The notes under the pieces were generated by a model. That model had not been told where the DNA came from. It searched no databases and worked only from the letters and a program-made list of their open reading frames with translations. From NCBI GenBank assembly GCA_027604005.1, contig JADGJT010000089.1, positions 3,721 through 67,720 on the forward strand: a stretch of DNA of 64,000 bases. The letters run 5' to 3'. Positions 37,045-49,442 of the stretch are shown here, piece by piece. The stretch comes from Dinochytrium kinnereticum. Taxonomy: Eukaryota; Chytridiomycota; Chytridiomycetes; Chytridiales; Chytridiaceae. How positions within the stretch are numbered: position 1 is the first letter of the stretch; every line of letters begins with the position of its first letter. The translations under genes and the position numbers were made by a program.

Positions 37045-38676
37045 ATGGCGGCCACCTTCATGACATCCTATCGCAACCACTTTGCGGTTCCTCAGTCCCT
37101 TGCCTCAGCCATTCCCGCATCGATTGACCCCACTTTGTCTGCGGTTTTAGGGCAGCGCAGCCAGGCAGTCCGGCCTCAAGTGGCATCCATTAGCTCTTTG
37201 ACACCCTCGGAGGACGTTATGTACTCAGCATCTGTCATGGCAGTCCCGCACAGACCTAGTCATGTCTTAACTCATGAACAACAGCACCATCATCAACAAT
37301 CTCACACCAAGCTGAAGGGCATACATCAAGGCACCAATTTAAATACATCCCGCCCAGGATACCATCAGCCCACGCTTCCCCCGACTGCATATGACCCAAG
37401 ACGAGGAAACTCTGCATATTCGCTCATGCCTTCCCAGATGCAATCTTTTGCCCCCGCCAACCTAATCCCAAATTCTTCTTTACCCTCGCTCTACTCCCAA
37501 CCGGCGAAGCTCCCCGCAAACTCCTTCCGGTACACCTCTTCCCAAATGCAGGCACATCAAAGCGACTATTCTTTGCTAGAAGCTTTTGAGGACACTGCAG
37601 AATCTTCAGAAGCCGATGAGTACGGACACGAGATTATGGAATTCATGCGATCAATGGAGGTAATTATCACTACCTCATTTACAGGGCTAATTGACAACAG
37701 AGTATTACCTTGCCCGACCCTCATTATATGGATACGCAGTCTGATATTTCATGGAGGTTGCGGAAGACATTGATCCTATGGCTTGTCGAGATTCATGGTG
37801 AATACGATCTTAGACCAGAAACGTTATACCTTGCGGTGAACTTTGTCGATAGACTTTGTTCCAAAAAATTCGTTTCTCGGGCTAATTACCAACTCCTTGG
37901 GATAACTGCCCTATGGGTCGCTGCGAAGTATGAGGAAAACCACGGCAAGGTTCCCACTTTAAAGAACCTGATCTACATATGCTGCAATAGCTACACTGAG
38001 CGCGACTATATAGCTATGGAGCAAGAGTTACTGAGTCACCTCGGCTTTGTCCTTGGTCACCCCACGGCCGAGTCTTTCCTTAAATCTGAGTTTAAGTTCT
38101 CGAAAGAGGTCGCGCCGGAAAGCCGCGCTATTTCTCGATACATTATGGAGCTCACCCTCGTTCACCGAAGGTTTTTAAACTATCGCCCAAGCCAGGTTGC
38201 CAAGGCGTGCTTCTATGTCAGCGAATGGCTAATATCGGGGAGAAGATTTGGTCCTCAGTTGGACCAGAATCTAGAAAAATGTATTTTCGACGTCCTAGAC
38301 TCGCTTCGACACAACCCCCCTAAGCCAATGGCGACTAAATTCGCCTCCTCGAAATTTCTAAAGGCTAGCCACCTTTTGAGAAGTTTGCTAGACATGCAGT
38401 AAGCTACCTGATTCTGATTTCAGTTTTCACCAATACTTTCTTCTTTGGTTCAGCTCAGATAGGACAGTTGATGAATTGGTTTCGTACATTTTTGGTCACC
38501 CCCCTTACCCGGGTGGATTGGCGCATCTTTACCACCAAGAGCTTCCTTCAGGCCTGCTCACTCCCCCAAAGGAGATACCAAACGTTCGTTGGATTGCTGG
38601 TGTCGAGGCAGACAAGAATTCCTCACATTCTTTTAATTATCGATCATGGAACTCAGAGGTTTCATACGCTCTTTAA
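37045..38676 (+). CDS. Cyclin (G1/mitotic type, cyclin-box protein)
   Basis: Start MAATFMTSYRNHFAVPQ at the first ATG. About 210 residues of Ser/Pro/Gln/His-rich sequence lead to DEYGHEIMEFMRSME and, after an intron near 37662, the cyclin box. This box shows MDTQSDISWRLRKTLILWLV, LYLAVNFVDRLCSKKFVSRA, LLGITALWVAAKYEENHGKV and MEQELLSHLGFVLGHPTAES, including the conserved Arg, Lys and Glu positions for CDK contact. The second box helix set follows (YIMELTLVHRRFLNYRPSQV; AKACFYVSEWLISGR). A last intron (38398-38451) joins LLDMH to SDRTVDELVSYI, ending VSYAL. Fungal CLN and CLB cyclins are not easily told apart by eye; A/B- or CLN-type is likely, and I give no symbol. No destruction box was identified. 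Confidence 0.85.
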
Positions 38677-38821
38677 GCCACTATATATTTTTCTCTCTCT
38701 GGCGAAATAAATTATTATCTATTCATCTTACTGTGATCCTGAATTCTGGAAGAATTACGCAGTTCATCTGTCGTTCTCTATTTTTTCTATTTTTTTGAAT
38801 GCCAACACATAAAATGTTCCA

Positions 38822-41800
38822 ATGATTGATGATCTACTACGAATTTGCGTAGAAGAGGTCGCCCTTGAGGGTGAAAATGGTTAGAAGCTGATCATCATAA
38901 CTCAATATCTTGACGTGTATCCTAGGGTGTTCAATCTCGCGCCTGTGGGAGGTTTTGGATTTGAGATTGGAGGAAATACGATCACTTTTGCCTAAGGCTT
39001 CGACGGAGTCCGAGGTGGCAGCGAATGCATTCTCATCTGAGTTGAATATGGAGACGATTGATGACATATGGAGTATGGATATTGATGCAGAATCGTGCCT
39101 AGATCACCTGATGGCAAAGGACGTCATCTCCTCGCAAACTCAAGGCGGATACATGCATTTGGAAACCATTCAAGGTTTGAACTCCATGATATGGATTAAG
39201 CCTAACTCGGTCAAGCAAAAGGGCTTGATCAGAATATGAAAGAGTTCCTCTGGCCCTGGATAGCTCGCCATGTGGACCTCAAGTTTTCTTTGCCCAATGT
39301 TGAGGGGAAAAAGGGGAGGAGTTCCAAAACCCAGGTACCTGTTTACTTTTTATCTGAAGAGCATGCATTTGTGGTTAGCTTGGAACAGCCTCATTCACAA
39401 TTTTAACTTCGCTTTACTATTCTTGCTAAACATCATTTTCTATAATGCGATCGTTCTAAAAGACTGGTCACGAAGCTCTTGCAACTGATTTATTGAACCT
39501 CTCCTATACGGATGCAGTGGAAATGTACGGCGATAGCCTGAATGTTGCTGCATCGGAACAGCAAGTTCGCTCTTGCCTTTTCGGAACTGCTGGGGTGACC
39601 GCAAATCTGATGTTTTCTTCTAACGACTCTGAAGGCCCCACCGAAATTATCGGCTGCTTATCATGCTATTCTTTTGTTTGCCATACGAAGTAGAGGTGCC
39701 GGGGTGACCCAAGCTGATATTGCAAAGGAACTTAATATTGACCCGCGGTAAACATTAGTAGTAGGATTGCTAGCTAACCTTTATGTTCTTAAAAGTACCG
39801 TATTCCATTACTTAAAGACATTATGCGCACGACGATACCTGTAAGGGCTGTTGGAGTGCATTGCTTTTGTTACTAACTTCTCATTAGTACGAAGTTTCCA
39901 ATAGCTCATAATGGAATTCATACGAATCTGCTAGTTCACAGGAAGTTTACTCAAAATAGTCCGATGTATCGTGAATATCTTCGAGCTACAATAGCTGAAC
40001 GATCAACCGCTACAGATGAACACCAAGATTTATTGACACAAATCCATCAAATGTTGGATAGCCCGGCCCTTTACGGCTTCGCCGCTGAGTCTAGCGATAT
40101 CGACATCTCACGCACTGCTGTGTCATATCATGCAGATTTAATTAGACAAAGAGTTATACTTTTGCTTAAAAACGCGAAGAACAACACGATGGTCATATCA
40201 GATCTTAGAGATGCCCTGGTATACAATTTTCATCTATTTCAGGTTTTCTTAACGAATTAAGCTGCGAACGAATTGCTCGAAGTTTGAGAAAAAATGGTTT
40301 AACGGTCAAATTACTCAGCTTGCAAATGCTGGATATATAGAGAAGGTTGCTGCGCCTTATACTGATAAGACACGCGCACGTGTAGTTTTCTGTGCTAGGC
40401 TTCTAAAGCCTTATGTTCCCGTCGGTTTCAGCCGTGGAAACGTGCTTGGCGAGGAAAGAACACCCTCAAACTATCAGTTAAAGCGTCTTGAAACTTCTGA
40501 ACCCCGTATAGGGGAAGGGGGCATTTTGTCGGATCTTCCGTTGGATTATCAAGTTTATAGGTTGATCTGTCTCTCGGGACACCAAGGTGTTACGCGAGCT
40601 ATTCTAGATAAATCTCTAAGCAGCATCGGAAGAGTCATAGAGAAAATTGTAAAGCGTTTGCAGATACCTTTAAGTAAGGATATTCCCGCTCTAGTGAGCT
40701 CAGAAGCCGAATCATCTGGAAGAGAGCGAAGATTTCGATATTTCTCGACGGAAAACTATCAAAGTTTGAAACAAGAAAGAGGAGATGACTTTCCTGTTTC
40801 AATTTCTAGTGCTCTACCATCGTCGACAGAAGAACAACTAGTAGATTTTTCAATCGCAGCTGGTAACTCTTCCCCAGTGGCTTTATCTGCTCCAAGCACT
40901 CCTAGCCGGGCCGAAAACTTTATTCCAACACCGTTACAAGTAACGATAAAGAATGAAACGCGAAGAGTTTCCCAACAGGCGCGAAGGAAGAAGGCACAAC
41001 CAAAAAAGAGGATTGAAGGTAATCTCATTTGGGCTAAACTATATCATCTCATAAATTACTTCAGAGGAATCCGAAGAAGAATTGAGCAGTTGTTCTAGTG
41101 AGGATTCAGTCGAAATCTTGGCTGATAGTTCTGGTAATGACGTTGATGATAGAGTTGTAGACAGTTCCGGAGATGATGAGGTTTCTCGGATTTTGTAGGA
41201 AATATTACTTATAGTTATTAGATCAATGCTATCGTTTGCTCACGCTGTAATACGGATGAGAATGAGGAAGAGCTTCTGCTTTGCGATGCATGCAACTCAG
41301 GCACTCATATTTACTGCCTTGTACCGAAGCTTCCCAAAATACCAGACGGCGATTGGGTAAGACTTTCGGACATAAAAATATTCTAAAATTATGCAGTTTT
41401 GCAGCAGAGCTTGCGAAATGACTGGCAAGTTCAAGAAATCGAAAGGCTTGAAAGCAGAAACTGAAAAGATATCAAAACCCGTCCCAACCCCCGCATCTAA
41501 AAAGATTGGAAATGGTATGCTTCTTTATTGCAACGCGCGTTAAATTTTTTCTCTCTCGCTAGTTGATGCACACAGCGAAGTTTCCGAGTTAAGCCATACA
41601 TTGCAGATAGACACAACTCCAGTTCGTCGGATTCGCAAGAAACAAAAAGGTAGTAAATGCACTATTAACCTCTAAAAATTTTAGTGAATAAGGAGCAACC
41701 TCGGTCATTTACTGCGGAGACGAGAAAGAGGCTCATACTCGGACTTCTGGAGTCCAAAAAGGTCCTTCAAGTAAATCAACATTTGTTTCAGGCCTGTGAC

Positions 41801-44800
41801 AATTTGATTGCCTCGCAGAATCCTGGAGATGGCCCTCGTCACAAAATTGACAAAAAGACTATATTACGCTATGCTCAGGCATTGGAAGAAGAGGGCCTTC
41901 TTAAACAACTTAAAGTCTCGATACCAAAATTAAACGGCGGGCCGAATATAGCTACACTACTCCTAGAACAGAGCCTCAACGCAGAAGATCCCTTCGTTCA
42001 GGAGTTTATCACCAATCTGCGGAATAACGCACTTTTGCCCTACGCCCCATCAAGAAATACGAGAGTATCGTATGAACCAGATCTCAAAGTACTACGACTG
42101 CGGGACTTGCAGATAACTAAGAGCGTACCGTCGCCAGTGAACTATTCTCAGGAAACGGCTACTATATGCGCGGAGGTGCATAACCTCGAAAGTTCACATA
42201 GCTCGAGCATTGAAGTTTTAAGCAATCTCGACTCTCCGTTCGAACTTACAGCACCCCATAATAGCTCTATGACATTAGAAGCCAACGATTCGGTGTCTAC
42301 AGAGGAAGAGACCTTAGGAAGTATTCCGTCCAACCCCGTTCTATCGGTTCTTGCTCAGCGAGTTTACACACCGCAGGATAAAAGGACTTCCCAGCCCAGT
42401 TGGATTCATATTGCACTAAACTACGGCTATGTTCGAGCAGGGATGATAAGAATCAGAACACTTCATGAATGGCTTTTCAGCCTTTGTACCAGGTCTTGCG
42501 AAAAGGAGCCATCGAATGGCACGGACGATTTAATCTTTCGGCTATCAAGCTTATATTTCGACATGTCCCTTGAAGTCTACCTTAAATGCGTAGGCCATTC
42601 GAAACCATCGTCTGACCTAGACGCGTTTATGGAGACAGATACGAATCTATCACTGCCTCTGACTGAGGTCCCGCCCCATATCAGAAAAGACTTCTCAAGT
42701 ATAAGGGTGAAGGATACTATACAGTCATTACTTACCGCCCTCACCTTGTTGAAAATCGTAACCCCGTTGATTGAAGGTGAGCGGACAGACGCCAATAATC
42801 AAGGCGTTTCCCGCGCAACTTCCTTCGCATTGAATCGAAATGTACCTCTGTATGATTACTGCAAACCACATCTGCCTCTTGTTAGGAATTTCGTACTTGA
42901 TTGTGAAGAAGCTATCAAAAATTATTGGACAGAGCTTGAACACATTGCAACCTTTCACCCCAACGCTACGAGAAAGAAAAAAGGCGATAGGATGACTTTG
43001 AGGGGGAACTTACGACACGGTAAGAGTGGAGACATGTTTGCCGATTTTGTTGCCTATATGCTCCATTCAAGAAATTGGCACTTTATGTATTCGTTTACAA
43101 AATCGCAACGCGATGCTCTGGAGCGCCATGTTGATCGACACAGTGGGATAACCCCTATGCATGATAAGGCAGTACTTCAAGAAATACTGCAAGAGACGGG
43201 CCTGAGCATGGCAAAAGTCAAGTTCTTCTTTTACAGGGTAGAGCAGAACTTCCGTCACAGGGTTATCACATTGGATCAAAAAAAGCAGCGAATGTTAGCC
43301 AGGGCTGCAGCAAAAAGAGCCTCGCAAGCACGTCGAAGAGTAGAGAGCAAGTCCCAGAGCAGAGGAACTGAACGAGAAGAGGCTACTGGCACCCCATCGA
43401 CTGCCTTCCCAGCCGAAGACAAGGAAAAGCGCAAAAAAATACAGAAGCGCGTCCGAGCCGCTATCGAGAAGCAAAGCAATAGGGAGGCCGTTGGAAACGA
43501 TACGGCCACGACGGATCCATTTGTCTCTCAGTATGAGCCAAGGAATGTTCGGAAGCCGAACAGTTTCACGCCCGAAGAAGATAATCTTCTTCTCCATGCT
43601 TGTGCAATCATGGAAGCAGCAGCGATAGATCGAGGTGAAGGTGCCCGTATGTCATGGATCCCCGTTGCGGCCTTGATGCAAAAAGACAAAGAGCTATGCA
43701 GGCGACGATTTGATCTGATTATCCGGAATCCTTATTTTAACGGCCGGTTGCTGGGGCTGATAAAGAAATGGCCAGCCGTTATGGCTCAGGGTGTAGAGGA
43801 AGGCGTGGTATCGAAGCTTACAGAAGCTTTTCTTTATAATTTGAAAATTTCGGAGCATGCGAAGTACTACGTAGAATATAGCAAGAGGACAAGTCAGTAA
43901 GTGAAGCATGTTTTTTCTGAAGTAAAACTTATTTTTATAGGCCCGACGAGGTCGAGCTAGATCCATCAGCCCTACAGTTACCTGCATGCCCTAATGAACT
44001 GGAATCACTTTTCGAGATCAAACGATCTGAAGCCGCTTCCCGTCGCATTGGGCTCGATTTCTTTATTGATGATATCAACTCAGGGAGAGGGAGATTGCTG
44101 ATTCTTACGTCACAGTCGTTTTACACCAGCATCGAGGAAGAGGTCGCTCAAATATCTGCTGAATTTACAAGACCATTTTCGCGGGCTGTTGATGAACATA
44201 CATTTTTGGCGCTTTCAAAGGTTGTGAATAGTATTCCTTTTAAATTTTTTTAATGCTAAACGTTTTTTTTTTTGTTCTCGTCGTTGATAGAGCATCCTGA
44301 TGACACCTAGCTTGGAGCACGATCCTAAATATTCGATTGCTTTGATCAATAACTTCTCGAACGACACTACGTCGACTGTTATTCATCAAATTAAGGCGTT
44401 GCCTACGTATGCATTACCTAAAAAAGGAAGCAAAAGCCGGCATTTGCCGGGGCGAAGTTTTCAGCTTTCGGAAAGGTACTTTTTTTCATGGATGTTTATT
44501 CGGTCCAACTCAAGTCCCTAATCACTTAAACAGATTTCGTCATGTATTTGAAGGAAAGTTTCCTGCGAATTTTATTGATGAAGCACATATTGCGATTCAA
44601 AGTTTCTCTATGCATCCAGTTACCGTAATCGAGCGTTTTCCTTCGAACGGATTTGTTTTGGCCGCTTTTGATTTGGCAGTAAGAGGTCGAATAGTCTTAG
44701 AGCCATTAGCTTCCTACTATAAGGCAAACCCTCCCGTCCAGGATGATGGAGGTAACTTCTTTTTTCCTTTTTTCCTTTTCTTTTTTCTGATAAGTGAAGG

Positions 44801-46066
44801 CATTATTTAATTCTCTATTTTTAAGAATTACCTTCACCCATTCAAGTGGTTGTAAAGGACGAGTCTTGTCAGACTTTGAAGCGGAGAGACGATGATTTGC
44901 TGGGCGACTGCGATTCGCATTCTGATGGCAATGCAGTAAAGAGGCAGCGAGTTCCTGATCTTAAGCGTGGAATAACCGAAAATGCTATGGATACCGAGAA
45001 TAACGATATGCAAATTTCAAGCATAGGTATACAGCAGGCGGCATCGAAGCTGGTGCTTGAGGCTGTAAGATCCGCAAGGAGTGAGGGAGTAACATTGGAA
45101 CAACTTCGTGTGAGTACTTATGCAATTGCCTTTGCCCGATCCCTTGCCCTGATTTTATCACTTTTGTTTCAATTTTAGGAAGATAAGGCTTTGGTTCATT
45201 TGGAGGATAAGCTCCTTATGAGAACGGTTAAAGCGCTCACACTCCCAAGCAAGGGATTGCTTTTGAATTCAAACTCTCCGGGGATATGCAAGGTTGGCAT
45301 CAAAGAAGTTTGCTTCGTTTCGGTGGAGCATATCAAGCCCTGGGCTATTGAAAAATTATCTGCGGATAGCAACAAAATTAGACGATCTGGACGAAACCTT
45401 GCGGATGTTCCAAATTCCACGGACGAAGACGATGAAAAAGCTCTGAAGAACGTCATAGGGTTCAATCCTCGGATGTGGGTTGGGGTTTCAGGAAATTTTA
45501 TCGAGGCTGTCTACAAGCAATGCCTCCAACTAGTTATGAGCTGTATTGTGATGAAGCCTGGAATTACTGAGGTTTGTTGGTTTTTTCCACATTCTTTTAA
45601 TGTAGATCTTTTTCTAATCGGCTATTTGCTCTAAAATGGTTAAAAACTGACCTGGGTATATCCAATAGAGATCTTTGATGAAACATGTTGGAGTCGCCAT
45701 GAGCGTCCTTGAGCTTAGCGATATCCTGGAAGATTTGGAGGACTTGGGTCTTTGCAAACGTCGTTGCTATATAATGAAAGAATATCCGCAGAATACCCTC
45801 GCATATCTATTGCGGAGAGCGTCACCTCCGTACAAACCAAAGGCTTTGGAGGAGGACGAGATGGTGGTGGATGAAGATCCACATGGGTTTGGCCAGACTT
45901 TGTTAGAACCTTGCGGTATGTCTTTTGACGGTTTTGTTTGATGATTGCTTATAAAATTGACTTTTTTCCTTTCTCAGATGAGCATACAATTGATCGCAGA
46001 AAATACACAGTCTACTATCCTATGCCAGAATGGCATAAACGTTTGAGCACGAGTACAAAGCCCTGA
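38822..46066 (+). CDS. TFC3: TFIIIC large subunit (tau138/TFC3 type) with internal PHD finger
   Basis: Binds the B box of tRNA genes for RNA polymerase III. Exon 1 starts MIDDLLRICVEEVALEGENG and splices in phase (donor after 38879) to CSISRLWEVLDLRLEEIRSL, the typical tau138 N-terminus. Winged-helix segments follow (GVTQADIAKELN; LPLDYQVYRLICLSGHQGVT), with the family-typical ERRFRYFSTENY. An acidic Ser-rich stretch precedes a PHD finger (exons 41222-41356 and from 41397), then KQKVNKEQPRSF and a long exon (about 41684-43899). That exon has extended winged helices (TAETRKRLILGLLESKKV; IDKKTILRYAQALEEEGL; WIHIALNYGYVRAGMIRIRT), YWTELEHIATFHP, and a SANT-like segment NSFTPEEDNLLLHACAIMEA. The end reads RRKYTVYYPMPEWHKRL. 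About 15-20 exons and about 2,000 residues, long for the family. Confidence 0.85.
41222..41445 (+). other. PHD-finger coding exons inside the TFIIIC gene
   Basis: Translation gives VCSRCNTDENEEELLLCDAC, then NSGTHIYCLVPKLPKIPDGD and WFCSRACEMT. The zinc ligands read Cys-x2-Cys, Cys-x2-Cys, His-x2-Cys, Cys-x3-Cys, a full C4HC3 set, with the conserved Trp before the last Cys pair. Both flanking introns (about 41177-41221 and 41357-41396) are phase 0, so the exon pair joins cleanly to the acidic segment upstream and the winged-helix part downstream. Confidence 0.85.
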
Positions 46067-46505
46067 AGCAAAATAAAATATATGCATGTAAACTATTATA
46101 CAAAGTTGTTGTATTGAGAGCAAGAGAGATCAAGAGACAACAATGCACAAAATGAGAAAGCAGAGAAGAGGAAGGTCGAGGGGTAAGTGGGAAAAAGGCT
46201 TCAAAAGTCTGCATGAAAGAAAAAAAAAATTGAAAAAATACAATATTCGAAGCTTTGCCTATCTCCAAATATCGTCAACCAAAGAGAGAATTAAAATGGA
46301 TGTTGTAGCGACAAAGACAATACAGAATCAAAGAAGAGGAGAAAGAAAGACAGGAACCCACAACGCACTATGATGGGTAAGAGAAAAACAGTACAACGGG
46401 AAGGAGTAATAAATACAGAAGGTTCTGGAAAAAAAATAACAAAAAAACGACATATTCATAACATGAAAATATAAAGACAAACAAAATAGAGCGATCGCCA
46501 AATAA
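46067..46505. other. AT-rich gap between convergent 3' ends
   Basis: Lies between TFIIIC (+) and the ATP-grasp-like gene (-). Purine-rich on the plus strand, with A runs, and no convincing coding. It probably holds both 3' UTRs and polyadenylation signals. Confidence 0.6.
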
Positions 46506-48569
46506 CTAGTGAATAATCTCAGAAAGTAAAGCAGCGTCCGGGTTAAGGGCCTCAAACAGTTCAAAATCAAACATTCTCTGATTGAACCAAGGATAGCGGG
46601 GATCAACGGAACCATCAGTGTTTTCCTTCATAAGCCTCTGGGCCATCTTGTCAATAGCAATAACTGAGAGAACGGTTTGAATGTAGGCGTCGATAAGATC
46701 ATCGATTCCAATACCGAGCTGGTTGAAGTCCTTACGGTCCATCAGGAGGAGACGTTGGGCTTCAGTCGTCCATTCATCGTCTACCTTGACAGAGAGGTTC
46801 GTGCCAAGCATTTCCCACGACGTAACTTTAGCGTTTTTAAAGGGAAGTTATTAGAGGATATTCCAAAGGTCGCAACATCATAAATTGAATATAACTTACT
46901 TGACGGATCATCAGTCAAAAGACGCAGCAAAGGCTTTCTAGCACGCCTAGCGTAAATGGCGACCGGCCTAAAGCCATCCTTGTTCCCAGAAACCATCATC
47001 CTGAGATCGCTTACAAAAGTATGGTTCTTCTTGTTGGGTATGGTACCAACATGGTAGTACTTGCCAGACCTGGTAACAGAACTCCAGGACGCGTTGCCAA
47101 CGAGAGACTGGACGATAAATTTGTCGTAGTGATGATCCTTTTCCATGAATTGCTTCAGCTCATCCTTATTAGTGATGGTGTAGACACCTTGACCTAAATT
47201 GAGTGAAGAGGAGAGGTTAGTTAATATCAATAAAAAGAGAGCCACAAAGCACAGGCAAGAAGATTTTACAAACCAGCATTAGAGTAAGGAACCTTTAAGA
47301 CCGCATGTCCGCCCATGCTGTCGAGCCAAAGGGGAATCTCGCTCTTGGTAACATTGCGGATCGTTTCTGGCATACGTACCGCCAAGCCAGATCCGTCAAG
47401 CTCTGCGTTCAGGAAGTCATAGGCGCGGGCGGCCATCATCTTGTTTCTTCCTCCAGCCAAGCAGCTAACAATCTGTTTAAGTGAAGACGGTTAAGCGCAA
47501 GAAAATACAAAAAGCATAGAAAAAAGTAATAGCCCAAAGCAACCTACGCTATTGAGAACCAGGGTCTTAGCATTGATAGGGAAACGGTTCCAAGGCTTTT
47601 GAGTTACGTATCTAAAGCAAGCACGAATAGGATGCCATTCTTTTGCTGCATCCCTAACAAACATGACACCATCCTCCCACTTAACGGGAGGGTCAGGGTC
47701 TTCATCGTAGAATTCAACAAGCCAGACACGCTCCTTGGTAGAATCGGCCATGACAGCAGCGTAACCAGACGCTTCCATCATGTTCTTGTCGCAAACCACG
47801 GCAAGGCCGCCAAGAGACTTGTCGACAGTCACAATCATCTCCTTAAAGGTAGAGTCGATAACCATGCCATAACCACCATGATCGTCACCGAGCTCTGAAA
47901 GGAGCGGCATAGATTTTTGGCCAGAGGGACACGAGTTCGTCTCGACAATAATCATCTGACGCTGACCGCTAGACGTGGTGACGTTAAAAAGATCGGAGCC
48001 TGATAAATGAGAAATATCAAATTAAAAGTTAACCGTCGATGAATAAAGCAGCCCGATTTCTTACCTGCCCATTGGAAGTATTTTGGCTTGTAGGCCAAAA
48101 GCGTCTTGAGAATATCAAAGTTGACCTGAGGGTTAAGGTGGGTGTAGCGAGCGAGAATGCGCTCATTGCCAAGCGAGAAAAAGGATGAGACGAGAGGGTG
48201 AATGTGAGCGTTAAGGACACGTGGATAGAAGTGCCTCTCGGCTTCAAATTCACCCTGAAGTACTGCTTTAGCATCAAGACCCGTCTTCTTCTTTTTCTTG
48301 ACGACACCGTCGCCCTTCGCGGTGGCAATGGAGGAAGCGGAAGAGGACTCGGTCTCGCTTTCGTACATGCCGCTGTCCGAGAAGCTCCCAGTGTGGGAAA
48401 GGGCAGGGGAGGGGAGGCTCGGGTCGGAGAGCTTCAAGTCTGCGGCCAGCTCAGCAAGGCCGAGAGTGTTTGCACCGCCTAGGAGGCTCCCCGATGTTGG
48501 TTTTTTTACAACGTCGGGCATCGCGGCGCCGTTGCCTTGAGAAGGCTTGATGATGCGACCACTGATCAT
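46506..48569 (-). CDS. Conserved ATP-grasp-like protein of unknown function
   Basis: Five exons chain in order. They start [20 protein letters not shown], a low-complexity N-terminus with a KKKKKTG patch, then [20 protein letters not shown]. Next come [19 protein letters not shown] and [20 protein letters not shown], where an Asn/Ser/Cys-rich turn is followed by a Gly-rich loop. Further on: [40 protein letters not shown], and [19 protein letters not shown]. The last resembles the Lys plus small, Gly-rich loop of ATP-grasp enzymes (glutathione synthetase and carboxylate-amine ligases). The C-terminal exon ends [13 protein letters not shown]. About 550 residues, no signal peptide or membrane segment seen. 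The ATP-grasp assignment is inferred from motif shape. I recognise no function; a ligase or kinase-type ATP use would fit. Confidence 0.75.
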
Positions 48570-49442
48570 TTAAAGGCGGGGGAAACTAGGGTGATTGACT
48601 GATGCGGTGATGGCGACGGGTGTAGTATGGGTGCTCGATGCGTGCAGGCCTTGGATACCCTCTAGAGGCGACTGGGTTGGGGTCGGAGTTGAGCGGAGGG
48701 GGCGGAGTCACAGACTCACAGGACAGAGACTCTATGAAGCACCAGCGACTGGCCTAAGGGTGTCGCTCGTCGTGACGTGCAGGCAGCAAGGACCGAGGGT
48801 GGTAGGCGAGCAAGCAGACGGGGGCCAGGGAGGATGGATGCTGATGGGACGGCTGTTGTCGCAAAGCAAGCAAGGGATTCTTTCAGGTCAACTTTGTAAA
48901 TATGTGGGTTGGATATTTGGCTGCAGCTTTGCACGGGTTCAACTCCCGGAATATTCGCTTCTGCACCAATCATAAGCGCAGATAGCGTCACACAAGCCAA
49001 TATTCCAGCGTGGATGTCTCCCGAGGAGACACGTTCGAAGCTGCCGCCCTCCCATTGGCTGGCGGGTGTTGAAAACTTGGCGAGTCACGTTCGCAGGGTG
49101 GAGAATGCGCTGCGCTTGTGCTGCTGCTGCTGCTGGCTGTGCGAGGCTCTGCAGGTTCAATCGCATCTTTCTTTTCATTTAACTCTTCTGGAGACGACCA
49201 TGTAACTACTGGCATCCTCTTGCACTTGCGCATGGATGGATATGCCGAAGCTACTACTGCAGATCATCAAGTGCAGCATACAAGAATGGGCATGGGAGTG
49301 GAGCAGCATCCAGGAGTACTTTTAGAGCGTCGATGCGGTGTAATGACACTTCCACCCCAGTCTCAACCCCAGACAAGACAACATGCACAGACCGCTACCT
49401 ACTGGTGGTAAAAAAAAGCCTTTGAATTTATTTTGGTGAAAA
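48570..49442. other. Largest gene-poor gap (0.87 kb), divergent promoters
   Basis: GC-richer than its flanks. It has a short (CTG)n run near 49120-49137. Two overlapping frames look mildly protein-like: minus 48988-49233 (ATG start; MRKCKRMPVVTWSSPEELNE, Ser-rich, about 81 residues) and plus about 49231-49411 (MDGYAEATTADHQ...). They cannot both be real, and I see no family match for either. The ATP-grasp-like and THOC3 promoters are also here. Confidence 0.35.

Noticed and set aside
48880..48965. B-box-like GGTTCAACTCC suggesting a tRNA gene
   Set aside because: No matching acceptor stem or A box lies at the right distance, so no cloverleaf can be drawn.
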